48,231 nt of DNA from Nocardia carnea (GTDB lineage Bacteria > Actinomycetota > Actinomycetes > Mycobacteriales > Mycobacteriaceae). The stretch covers positions 1 to 48,231 of the forward strand of contig NZ_JARWOV010000243.1 in assembly GCF_029868855.1 (NCBI RefSeq). Direction: 5' to 3'. Every line of letters begins with the position of its first letter. Within the stretch, counting starts at the first letter, position 1. Below, one piece after another: positions 17,201 through 24,127 of the stretch. Position numbers and translations under genes: made by a program. Below the pieces are notes generated by a model. The model ran no database searches and had not been told where the DNA came from. It was given only the letters and a program-made list of their open reading frames with translations.

Positions 17201-18371
17201 TGGTGTGCAGCACGATCCGTCGCGCCGCCGGAACCTCGAGATCGGTCAGCGATCGGGCGTCGGCGCCGCGGAAGGTGTAGACGGCCTGGTCGGGGTCGCC
17301 GGCGATCACGGTGGTACCGGCGCCCTCGGCGAGGACCCGCACCAGCAGCGCGGCTTGCGGGTCCAGATGCTGGGCGTCGTCGACCAGCAGGCAGCGCAAC
17401 CGGGCGCGTTCGGCGGCGAGCAGATCGGGGTCACCGGCCAGCGCGTCGAGTGCGGCCCCCACCAACTCCGCCGCGTTCAACGCCGGCGCCGAGGCCTCCG
17501 GCGCCGCCACCCCGACCGACCAGCGCAACAGCATGGCCTGTTCGTAGCGCAGTGCGAACCGGCCGGCCGCCACCCAATCCGGCCGCTCCTGCCGCCGGCC
17601 GAGCTCGATCAGATCCTCCGGGCCGAGGCCGCGTTCGGTGGCGCGCAGCATGAGGTCGCGGAGTTCGTCGGCGAAGCCGTCCAGGCCGAGGGCCGGTTGC
17701 AGCCGGCGCGGCCACAGGTCGCGAGCACCCGCGGCGATATCGGTGAGGTCGCCGCGCAGCATTTCACGCAGGACCGCATCCTGTTCGGCACCGGTGAGCA
17801 GCCGCGGCGGCGGGTTCCCGTGCCGCGCGGCCTGGCGGCGCAGTATCCCGAAAGCGTAGGAGTGGATCGTCCGGGCCAGCGGTTCACGGGTCGCGCCTGT
17901 GACCGAGCTCGTGGACAGGGTGTCGGAGCCGGACCCCGCGGCGGTGCTCGATTCCGGATCGGCGAGCGGGAACAGGGCCAGGTCGGCGAGACCGTGAGCA
18001 TCCGGACCGCTGTCGAAGACGGGGGCGCATACGTCCCAATGGGTCAGGCGTTCGGTGAGGGCATCCCGGGCGGCGGCCGCGGCCTGCTTCGAGTGGGTGA
18101 GCAGCAGCACCGATTCCGGATCGGCACCGCCGGCGATCCGCGCGGCGGCCACATCGATCAACAGGGCAGATTTCCCTGTTCCGGGCCCGCCGAGCACGCG
18201 CCACAACCGGCCCGAACCGGATTGCGTGGGGGTTGCCGGGGTGGGGGCGAACAGCGCGCGAATACCGGCGCCCCAGGTCCGAGCCCGGGGAGCCGATGTT
18301 CTCCGGCGCACCAGCCGCACCGGCCTATCCGAACGCACCACAACCGCTATTGCAACAGACGGGGCCGACAC
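14268..18371 (-). CDS. adnA: Helicase-nuclease subunit AdnA with an acidic insertion
   Basis: A UvrD-like motor plus RecB-type nuclease, 1367 residues from GTG 18371. Motor motifs are partly degenerate: Walker A GGPGTGKSA, motif II LVDDAQHLD, motif III GDPDQAVYTFRGA, motif V SAHAAAGREWEVV, motif VI ACSRARRALLV. The nuclease motif is VIVDVKTGKNP. Cysteines in LLRTCPLRW and GCRHCAVKNSCP fit the Fe-S cluster of AddB/AdnA nuclease domains. It is about 300 residues longer than Rv3202c. Most of the excess is an acidic, Pro-rich insertion of ~210 residues encoded at about 16010-16645, containing two copies of a PPPE-x-ADDGE-x-FGSL unit. The frame continues upstream to 19292, but that part is antisense to lipV. 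Its divergent partner is lipV. Confidence 0.88.
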   Translation of the reverse strand: MSAPSVAIAVVVRSDRPVRLVRRRTSAPRARTWGAGIRALFAPTPATPTQSGSGRLWRVLGGPGTGKSALLIDVAAARIAGGADPESVLLLTHSKQAAAAARDALTERLTHWDVCAPVFDSGPDAHGLADLALFPLADPESSTAAGSGSDTLSTSSVTGATREPLARTIHSYAFGILRRQAARHGNPPPRLLTGAEQDAVLREMLRGDLTDIAAGARDLWPRRLQPALGLDGFADELRDLMLRATERGLGPEDLIELGRRQERPDWVAAGRFALRYEQAMLLRWSVGVAAPEASAPALNAAELVGAALDALAGDPDLLAAERARLRCLLVDDAQHLDPQAALLVRVLAEGAGTTVIAGDPDQAVYTFRGADARSLTDLEVPAARRIVLHTNHRSGPAIHAATARIASRLPGSAAHRTTFADLGPAERGEPAAGETAPAAQVRVRVLGSPAKEASLIADQLRRAHLTDGVPWSQMAVIVRSVPLLLPPLRRALLAAGVPVRQPVTDTPLARRRGAAWMLLALRAVLAGEAARRGPGSTESLFGPDDALDLLGGPLGGADQIGMRRLRRGIRRTTLELSRSEPEAGDTAAAPSEPAAGAFGPGDVLSGPEAAPPEPDHELPEPEYEPPIPDPESPQAQRPDDFPRPEFFRDADRFADDTVRYAEDADWFGLDENYADADPWDGLPPDRPYEDDDFVPPPELADDGEEFGSLPHLAAGNDGFGPPPERADDGEIFGSLSTTDEVRSSVDKNAMPARPGGADGNSSTGSTSGARGRGAGEVGATGGDHGRISDRPSVDILRDLLLGSGDERILAGLTEVEVAPLNRALRALDRARRVRRDGGTLEDVLWALWTGSRLEKRWLAQSERGGAAGMQADRDLDAAVALFDAAAAYTDRLPGATIEGFVEYLTQQQIAQDRAARSRQDEAVDLLSAHAAAGREWEVVAVAGVQEGIWPDPRPRGTLLHTEDLVDQVAGITERVSRSAPILAEERRLLFLACSRARRALLVTAVESVTGERDLVPSRFMAELVGGEADDQALPIAEPGRVLALHALVAELRAVVCDPDAGDERRRRAAAQLARLALAGIPGTAPGDWYGVPGLSSTETLWEDDGPIALSPSTVELLRTCPLRWALERHGGSDGENPHAVKGTLVHTLVQALAGHVPLDRVRAELARTWPAIDPETSWHSRQELRRTESMLDAFVAWVRNTRAELTQAGVEVPVDCVLPGRGEDAPAVRIRGRIDRLERDERGRFVIVDVKTGKNPVSEADAAQHAQLATYQVAAAAGALDETATDSEPGGARLVYVGLPASSGVAKERVQPAFDSEAVEAWRDTIHTAAATTAGPGFLAIRNDGCRHCAVKNSCPIQDAGRQVTDE

Positions 18372-18434
18372 CGCCGATACCCCGTCGCACCCGCGGGCGC
18401 TGCGGGTCCGCGGCACGCCGATAAGAATGTCATC
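18372..18434. promoter_or_regulatory. Divergent promoter interval between adnA and lipV
   Basis: Only 63 bases separate the two GTG starts, so both promoters must lie here or overlap the coding ends. I see no consensus -35/-10 pair with confidence. The adnA start itself is uncertain, and a later start would widen this interval. Confidence 0.4.
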
Positions 18435-19211
18435 GTGTCCACACTGCATGTTCACCGATTCGGCCCGGCCACCGGGCCGCCGCTGCTTGCCCTGCACGGT
18501 CTCACCGGCCACGGCAGACGCTGGGCCGACCTGGCCACCCGGTTGCTGCCCGATATCCGGGTGATCGCACCCGACCTGCGTGGACACGGCCACTCCACCG
18601 CGCTGCCGCCGTGGGACCTCGAGACGATCGTGGCGGACTTGGTGGCGTTGCTCACCGCGGAAACCGACGAACCGGTGGTGGTGGTCGCGCATTCTTTCGG
18701 TGGCGCGTGCGCGCTGCGGCTTGCCGAACAACGGCCCGACCTGGTCCGCGGCCTGGTGCTGCTCGATCCGGCGGTCGCGCTCGACCCTGCCTGGTTGCAC
18801 GATATCGCCCTGGCCACCCTCGACTCCCCGGATTACACCGACGCCGAGGAAGCCCGGATGGACAAACTCGCCACCGGGTGGAGCGCGGCCGACCCGGGCC
18901 TGCTGCAGGCCGAACTCGACGACCATCTGGTCCCGGCGCGCGACGGCCGGGTCGGGTGGCGGGTGAGCCTGCCTGCCTTGATCGCGTACTGGAGTCAGCT
19001 GGCCCGCGAGCCCGCGCTGCCGCCACCCGGTATGCCGACGGTTCTGGTGCGGGCCACGAAAGTGGACCCGCCTTTTCTCGCCGAGCCGGTGCAGGCACTG
19101 CTGGCCGCGCACCTGGGCGCGAATCTCACCGTCGAGGAGTGGGACTGCGAACATATGGTGGCGCAGATCCTGCCGGATCGGACCGCGGCGCTGATCCGCG
19201 CGGCACTGTAG
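18435..19211 (+). CDS. lipV: Alpha/beta-hydrolase, LipV-type esterase/lipase
   Basis: A 258-residue cytoplasmic alpha/beta-hydrolase. It shows the oxyanion-hole strand LLALHGLTGHGRRW, the nucleophile elbow VVAHSFGGACAL with Ser in an xHSFGG context, a candidate acid in the VRATKVDPPF segment, and the C-terminal histidine in WDCEHMV. The GTG 18435 start (VSTLHVHRFGP) is the first in-frame start before the conserved region; the frame further upstream is antisense to adnA. The alkyltransferase-like gene starts 7 bases after its stop. The same pair follows adnAB in M. tuberculosis (Rv3203, Rv3204). The natural ester substrate is unknown. Confidence 0.85.
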   Translation: MSTLHVHRFGPATGPPLLALHGLTGHGRRWADLATRLLPDIRVIAPDLRGHGHSTALPPWDLETIVADLVALLTAETDEPVVVVAHSFGGACALRLAEQRPDLVRGLVLLDPAVALDPAWLHDIALATLDSPDYTDAEEARMDKLATGWSAADPGLLQAELDDHLVPARDGRVGWRVSLPALIAYWSQLAREPALPPPGMPTVLVRATKVDPPFLAEPVQALLAAHLGANLTVEEWDCEHMVAQILPDRTAALIRAAL

Positions 19212-19218
19212 GGCCGCG

Positions 19219-19515
19219 ATGGTCACCAGTGACGCACAGATCGAACACGTCCGGGAACTGGTCGCCTCGATACCGCCGGGCCGGGTCGCCACCTACGGCG
19301 ATATCGCCGCGGCGGTGGGTTTGTCGACGCCGCGCACGGTGGGCTGGATCATGCGTACCGACTCCGGCGACCTGCCCTGGCACCGGGTACTCGGCGCCTC
19401 CGGAAAACCCGCCGCCCATCTGGCCGAACGGCAATTGCGACTGCTCGCGGGCGAGGGGGTACCCATCTCGGACGGCCGGGTCGATCTCCGGACCGCGCGG
19501 CACCGGTTCGGCTGA
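19219..19515 (+). CDS. Alkyltransferase-like (MGMT-fold) DNA-binding protein
   Basis: A 98-residue protein with the DNA-binding fold of O6-alkylguanine-DNA alkyltransferases (GRVATYGDIAAAVGL, RTVGWIMR). The active-site PCHRV motif reads PWHRV: the alkyl-accepting Cys is Trp. That substitution defines alkyltransferase-like proteins, which bind O6-alkylguanine without repairing it and pass the lesion to nucleotide excision repair. It starts 7 bases after lipV and is probably in the same transcript. The location beside adnAB and its Rv3204-like position support a DNA-repair role. Confidence 0.9.
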   Translation: MVTSDAQIEHVRELVASIPPGRVATYGDIAAAVGLSTPRTVGWIMRTDSGDLPWHRVLGASGKPAAHLAERQLRLLAGEGVPISDGRVDLRTARHRFG

Positions 19516-19565
19516 GCCGGTGAAGTGGTCACCGAGCCGGGATATCGTCCCAGACGGCGCATAGC

Positions 19566-21623
19566 ATGAGCGGTATGCCGAATTCCGCGCCCGCCCCGGA
19601 CGTGATCGTGCTCGCCGGGGGCCGGGCCAGTCGTATGGGTGGCGTCGACAAACCGGGGCTCGTGGTGGGCGGTCGTTCCATGCTGGAAACCGCGCTGGCC
19701 GCCGCGGGACCGGGTCGCACCGTGGTCGTCGGCCCGCCGCGACCGGAACTCGCCGCGGCGATTCTGCAAACCCGCGAACCCGAGCCCGGTTCCGGGCCGG
19801 TGGCGGCCGTCGCCGCCGGGTTGGCCGCTCTCGGCGACGAGGTCACCGCCCATGTGGTCGTCCTCGCCGCCGATATGCCGTTCCTGACCCCCGCGGTAAT
19901 CGGCGAACTGCTGCGGCATCGTGCGGATTTCGACGCCGTGTTCGCGGCCGACAGCAACGGCCGTCCGCAGTACCTGATCGGTGTGTGGCGGTACGAGGCG
20001 CTGGCGGCCCGGCTGCGCGAACTCGACACTGTGGTCAACCAGCCGATGAAGGTACTGGTACCCCGGCACACGAAAATGGTGCCGTTGGCCGGAGTCGACG
20101 ATTGCGATACACCGGGAGATATCGACGTCGCCCGCGCAGCGCTGGCAACGAGTCGGGATCCGGCGCACCGCGGCGACCACGACGCTTCCCGAAACACCGC
20201 CGACGGTGGAACACACGGCTCCGGCGGTAACCCGACGTTCGGCGCGGGCACCGCCGATGCCTCCGACAGGGGTCGCGGCGCGGCCGGGCGCGGCGGTAGC
20301 TCCGCGGTAATCGGCCTTCCCGCAGCTTTCCCGGCCGGTGGCGCCGGGCCGGCCACCTCCGATGAACCGAGGGATATCGGTGCACCGGTTCCCCCAACCA
20401 CCGCACAATCGGTCACCGGCACACCGCACCCCGCCGGCATCCCGGAACCCGCTGCCGGCTCGCCGCTGTCGCTGGATCACGCGCGCGAGGCCCTGCGCGA
20501 GAGCCTTTCCCGGCTTCCCGAACGCCACTGCGAGTTGACAGTTGCCCGAGGCGCGGCGCTGGCCACCCCGCTCAGCGCGCTCGGCGCGCTGCCGCGGTTC
20601 GATGTCTCGGCGATGGACGGATACGCGGTCCGCGGTGACGGCCCGTGGGAACTTCGCGCCGATATCGGTTTCGCCGGCGGACAGCGCCCGGACGGTCTGC
20701 ACCCCGGAGAGGCGGTCCGGATCGCCACCGGCGCCCAGGTTCCCGAGGGCACCACGCGTGTCCTGCGCGACGAGTTCGCCCGATACGACGGCCGGCTGCA
20801 CCGGCTTCCCGATACTCCGGAGCGTTCCGATATCCGCCGTCGCGGCGAGGACCGTACACCCGGTGACCTCATCGCTCCGGCCGGTTCGGCGGTCACCGCC
20901 GCGCTCGTTTCCGCGGCCGCCGCGGTGGAGGTCACCACAGCAGCCGTCCGCGGACCCGTCCGCGCCCGGATCGTCATGACCGGCGACGAGATCCGCAGCA
21001 CCGGGCCGCTACAGGCCGGGCAGACCCGGGATTCCATCGGCCCCGTCCTGCCGGACCTCCTCGCCGCGCAGGGGGTCCGCACCGTCGACCAGGTACACCT
21101 GCGCGATACCGCCCACGGTTTCGACCAGGTGCTGGCCACCGCCACCGATTGCGATCTCCTCGTCGTCGTCGGCGCGACCGGCGGCGGCGCCGCCGATCAA
21201 CTCCGCGGCGCTCTGGACCGCGCCCGAGCCCGAATCCTGGTGCCCCGCCTAGCATTACGCCCTGGCGGGTCCACTGTGGCAGCCGAACTCCCCTCGACGA
21301 CAACGGTCCTCGGACTTCCGGGCAACCCGTTTGCCGCCGTCGCCACGCTGCTCGCCCTGATCCCCGCCATCGTCGCGGGCCGCACCGGGGCCCACTTCCC
21401 CCGGCCGCTGATCGGACCGCTGCACAATGCCGCCGAGATCGCCGGCCCGGTAACCCGTATCGTCCCCGCCCGCGTTGCCGCGGACCTCACCGGCGGCTTG
21501 ATCGGCGACCCCACCGTACGAACCGCCCACCTCGGCGGCCTCGTCGACCGCGATGGTGTGGTCGTCGTGCCCGCCGGCGCTCCCGACGGCACCCCGGTCG
21601 AGTTCATCCAGGTCCCCTGCTGA
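19566..21623 (+). CDS. Fused molybdenum cofactor protein: MobA-like guanylyltransferase + MoeA
   Basis: A 685-residue fusion. Residues ~10-195 form a MobA-like nucleotidyltransferase (LAGGRASRMGGVDKP, then VLAADMPFLTP), which attaches GMP to molybdopterin. A low-complexity linker of about 100 residues follows. Residues ~300-685 are MoeA, which inserts Mo: SAMDGYAVRGDG, GEAVRIATGAQVPEGT, MTGDEIRS and the LGLPGNPFAAV strand. The usual GG.SVG..D loop of MoeA reads GATGGGAAD, keeping the Asp but losing the Ser/Val. Activity of the MoeA half is therefore likely but not certain. The product would serve Mo enzymes such as the nearby NarG. ATG 19566 is followed by a second Met at codon 4. Confidence 0.88.
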   Translation: MSGMPNSAPAPDVIVLAGGRASRMGGVDKPGLVVGGRSMLETALAAAGPGRTVVVGPPRPELAAAILQTREPEPGSGPVAAVAAGLAALGDEVTAHVVVLAADMPFLTPAVIGELLRHRADFDAVFAADSNGRPQYLIGVWRYEALAARLRELDTVVNQPMKVLVPRHTKMVPLAGVDDCDTPGDIDVARAALATSRDPAHRGDHDASRNTADGGTHGSGGNPTFGAGTADASDRGRGAAGRGGSSAVIGLPAAFPAGGAGPATSDEPRDIGAPVPPTTAQSVTGTPHPAGIPEPAAGSPLSLDHAREALRESLSRLPERHCELTVARGAALATPLSALGALPRFDVSAMDGYAVRGDGPWELRADIGFAGGQRPDGLHPGEAVRIATGAQVPEGTTRVLRDEFARYDGRLHRLPDTPERSDIRRRGEDRTPGDLIAPAGSAVTAALVSAAAAVEVTTAAVRGPVRARIVMTGDEIRSTGPLQAGQTRDSIGPVLPDLLAAQGVRTVDQVHLRDTAHGFDQVLATATDCDLLVVVGATGGGAADQLRGALDRARARILVPRLALRPGGSTVAAELPSTTTVLGLPGNPFAAVATLLALIPAIVAGRTGAHFPRPLIGPLHNAAEIAGPVTRIVPARVAADLTGGLIGDPTVRTAHLGGLVDRDGVVVVPAGAPDGTPVEFIQVPC

Positions 21624-21687
21624 CCTCGCCCCACGACCTGACCGGCCGACGCTGCGTCGCCTACCGATCGGACGCGTCGGGCAGAAT

Positions 21688-21718
21688 TTGACTATGCCGT
21701 TACGGCACGGTTCACGCT
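21688..21718 (+). promoter_or_regulatory. Candidate promoter/operator of the MerR regulator
   Basis: A good -35 TTGACT (21688-21693) is followed by the small inverted repeat GCCGT-T-ACGGC (21696-21706) in the spacer. MerR proteins typically bind a dyad between -35 and -10 elements spaced 19-20 bases apart. The matching -10 (around 21713-21718) is poor, so this is tentative. Confidence 0.35.
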
Positions 21719-21768
21719 GGAGTAAGGGCCGGGCATACGCGCGGCAGATCCGATCCGAGGAGCCGATC

Positions 21769-22494
21769 ATGTCCTGGAGTACTCGTGAACTCGCCGAACT
21801 CGCCGGCACCAGCGTGCGGACGGTACGGCACTATCACGACGTCGGTCTCCTCGAGCAGCCCGAACGCGGAAGCAACGGCTACAAGCGCTACGGCGTCGCC
21901 CATCTACTGCGCGTCCTGCGCATCAAACGCCTGTCCGACCTCGGCATACCCCTGTCCCGGATCGCCGAGATGGGCGAGAACGAATATCCGCGCGAATCGC
22001 TGCTCACCCTGGACGCCGAACTGGCCTCGACCATCGAGCGCCTGCAGCGCATCCGCATGGAACTCGCCCTCATCCTCCGCCAGGGCACCCCCACCGATCT
22101 GCCGCCCGACCTGGCGTCGAGCGCCGCGGAGCTCACCGAGGCCGATCGCGCCTATACCGTCATCATGAACCGGGTCCTCGGCCCGACGGCCCTGAATTCG
22201 ATGCGCGAATTGCTCACCACCGATGACATAAGCGATCCCGCGATGGCCGATTTCGACAACCTCCCCGCCGACGCCGACGAACAGAGACGCGCGGAAGTGG
22301 CCGAACGCGTCGCACCGTACGCCCGGAGACTCCATGCCGCCTACCCGAACATCGCGACGGTGCACGATTCACCGGTCGGTCCCGAGCGCGCGGCCCAAGC
22401 GCTCGCCCTGGCCCTGAAAGACCTCTACAACGAGGCCCAGTTCGACGTCCTCCTCCGCGTGAACCGCATACTCACGGCCACCGAACAGGACTGA
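21769..22494 (+). CDS. MerR-family transcriptional regulator
   Basis: A 241-residue regulator. Residues ~3-70 are a MerR winged helix (STRELAELAGTSVRTVRHYH, then GLLEQPERGSNGYKRY), followed by a coiled dimerisation helix (LASTIERLQRIRMELALIL) and a C-terminal helical domain of ~120 residues with no obvious ligand signature. There are no metal-binding cysteines, so it is not a classical metal sensor. ATG 21769 is preceded by GAGGAG. It is convergent with narI, so it is not an obvious regulator of the nar operon. Its target is unknown and may be its own promoter. Confidence 0.85.
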   Translation: MSWSTRELAELAGTSVRTVRHYHDVGLLEQPERGSNGYKRYGVAHLLRVLRIKRLSDLGIPLSRIAEMGENEYPRESLLTLDAELASTIERLQRIRMELALILRQGTPTDLPPDLASSAAELTEADRAYTVIMNRVLGPTALNSMRELLTTDDISDPAMADFDNLPADADEQRRAEVAERVAPYARRLHAAYPNIATVHDSPVGPERAAQALALALKDLYNEAQFDVLLRVNRILTATEQD

Positions 22495-22515
22495 CCCGAA
22501 GGCCTGCACTCCGTC

Positions 22516-22536
22516 CACTTCGCCGAGGGCGAGGTG
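22516..22536. terminator. Hairpin between convergent merR-type gene and narI
   Basis: A 9-bp stem with a single G-U pair on one strand, CACTTCGCC (22516-22524) / GGCGAGGTG (22528-22536), with a 3-base loop. It lies between two convergent stop codons. There is no U-tract, so termination strength is uncertain. The rest of the 22495-22616 gap shows nothing else. Confidence 0.45.
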
Positions 22537-22616
22537 TGACCGGCGGCACCGCGCCACGCAGTCAGCAAGGTCGCATCAGCTGAAAAGCGTTGTGGCTGCT
22601 CTGTGCCAGGATCCGA

Positions 22617-23357
22617 TCAGCTCCAGCGTTCGGGGGTGACCGGGGCTTCCCAGGCGCGGGCGTAGCGGCGTTTGTCGGGGCCCGCGATCTCCTTGCTGCG
22701 GTAGACCACGTACGGGCGGACCAGGTAGCCGACGGGGGCAGAGAACATGTGGACCAGGCGGGTGTAGGGCCAGACCGCGATCAGGGCCAGGACGAACAGG
22801 CCGTGGGCTTGGAACGTCCACGGAGTGCCGACCATCAGATCCGGTTGGGGGCTCAGGGTGAACAGGCTGCGGAACCACGGGGAAACAGTTTCGCGGTAGT
22901 TGTAGGTGCCCCACAGCAGGTTGCTGCCCATGGTGTTCAGCATGCCGGTGATCAGGGCGCCGGCCAGCAGGAAATACATGAACTTGTCGTTGGTGGTGGT
23001 CGCTTTGCGGACGGCGGGAACGGTGAACCGGCGGTAGAGCAGAATGCCGATACCGGCGATCACCATGAGACCGGCCAGCGAGCCCGCGCTCACCGATACC
23101 AGGTGATAGACATGTTCGCTGATACCCACAGCCGCGGTCCAGGATTCCGGGATCAGGACGCCGAGTACGTGCCCGAAGAACACTCCGAGCATGCCGAAAT
23201 GGAACAGTGGGCTGCCCATGCGCAGTAGGCGGGATTCGTAGATCTGCGACGACCGAGTGGTCCAGCCGAACTGGTCGTTGCGGTAGCGCCAGATATGGCC
23301 CAGCACGAAGGATGTGAAGGCCACATAGGGCAGGGTCATCCACAAGAAGGTGGTCAC
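22617..23357 (-). CDS. narI: Respiratory nitrate reductase gamma subunit (cytochrome b) NarI
   Basis: A 246-residue membrane cytochrome b that takes electrons from quinol and passes them through two hemes b to NarH. It has five hydrophobic segments; histidines placed in membrane helices (LGHIWRY, SPLFHFGMLGVFFGHVLG, AHGLFVL, YTRLVHMFSAP) are the heme ligands expected of NarI. GTG 23357 has a strong GGAGGA ribosome site. It is the last gene of narGHJI, 58 bases after narJ. The length matches the family (~225-250). Confidence 0.95.
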   Translation of the reverse strand: MTTFLWMTLPYVAFTSFVLGHIWRYRNDQFGWTTRSSQIYESRLLRMGSPLFHFGMLGVFFGHVLGVLIPESWTAAVGISEHVYHLVSVSAGSLAGLMVIAGIGILLYRRFTVPAVRKATTTNDKFMYFLLAGALITGMLNTMGSNLLWGTYNYRETVSPWFRSLFTLSPQPDLMVGTPWTFQAHGLFVLALIAVWPYTRLVHMFSAPVGYLVRPYVVYRSKEIAGPDKRRYARAWEAPVTPERWS

Positions 23358-23415
23358 CGGGTCCTCCTCGGAGCAGTTTCGGGCAGGCCACCGAGGCCGC
23401 AGCGGACATATCGGC

Positions 23416-24096
23416 TCATCGGCGGCCTTCCGATCGCTCCGGCATCGTCGGGTCCACGGCGAAGGGGTCCAGCCCGACCTCTTCCTCGGGCGGCCCCTGC
23501 GCGGCGAGTTCGGCGATCTTGCGCCGGTCCGCGGTGGTCGGCGGGGCGAGAGTCGCCAGCACGGCGGCCAGTACCGCGGCATAGGGCGAACCGGCATCGG
23601 ACAGCGACAGCCGCAGCAGCTCGATCACCGGCACGTGTTCGCCCAGTAGTCGTTCCCCGCCGACGGGGTCTACGGTGGCGGCGAATTCCAGCAGTACCGG
23701 CAGGTGATCGGGGAGTTCGGTGTCGTCGAGTTCGACCCCGGCGTGCCGGTAGGCGTGTTTGAACCGCAGCAGCGCCATACCGCGTTTACGGGTGTCGCCG
23801 TACGCGTAGAAGGTGAGGTGCAGGCTGGCACGGCGGCGCATATCGAAGGTTTCGACGTAGTCCGCGGCCAGGTCGAGTTGCGGGGTGGTACGCAAGTGGT
23901 CGCAGAACTCCGCGAGATGGGTACGCACCGGTTCCGGTAACTCGCCGACGGCCGCGATCACCTGGTCGAGCATGGTGATCGTGGCGGCGGCGGGATAGTC
24001 GAGTAGTAGGGCGGCGGTCCGCCAGACGAGCCGGCGGTCCCGTTCACTCATCGCGACGGTGGGTTCGGGCCGGCGGCGTAGTTTCAGGAGGGCCAT
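23416..24096 (-). CDS. narJ: Nitrate reductase maturation chaperone NarJ
   Basis: A 226-residue cytoplasmic chaperone of the TorD/NarJ family that binds apo-NarG, helps molybdenum cofactor insertion and holds NarGH back from the membrane until complete. The all-helical sequence carries the family stretch ADYVETFDMRRRASLHLTFY followed by YGDTRKRGMALL. ATG 24096 (MALLKLRRRPEP) was chosen; an upstream in-frame Met (24171) would overlap narH. It lies 31 bases after narH in the operon. Confidence 0.94.
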   Translation of the reverse strand: MALLKLRRRPEPTVAMSERDRRLVWRTAALLLDYPAAATITMLDQVIAAVGELPEPVRTHLAEFCDHLRTTPQLDLAADYVETFDMRRRASLHLTFYAYGDTRKRGMALLRFKHAYRHAGVELDDTELPDHLPVLLEFAATVDPVGGERLLGEHVPVIELLRLSLSDAGSPYAAVLAAVLATLAPPTTADRRKIAELAAQGPPEEEVGLDPFAVDPTMPERSEGRR

Positions 24097-24127
24097 CGTG
24101 CACTCCGCCGGCAGGTCATCGTGTAGG

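Noticed and set aside
16524..18434. Upstream extension of the lipV frame
   Set aside because: It is antisense to conserved AdnA helicase motifs; the hydrolase fold begins at the GTG at 18435.
18372..19292. Upstream extension of the adnA frame
   Set aside because: This part is exactly antisense to lipV and the alkyltransferase-like gene, both of which have clear catalytic or signature motifs.
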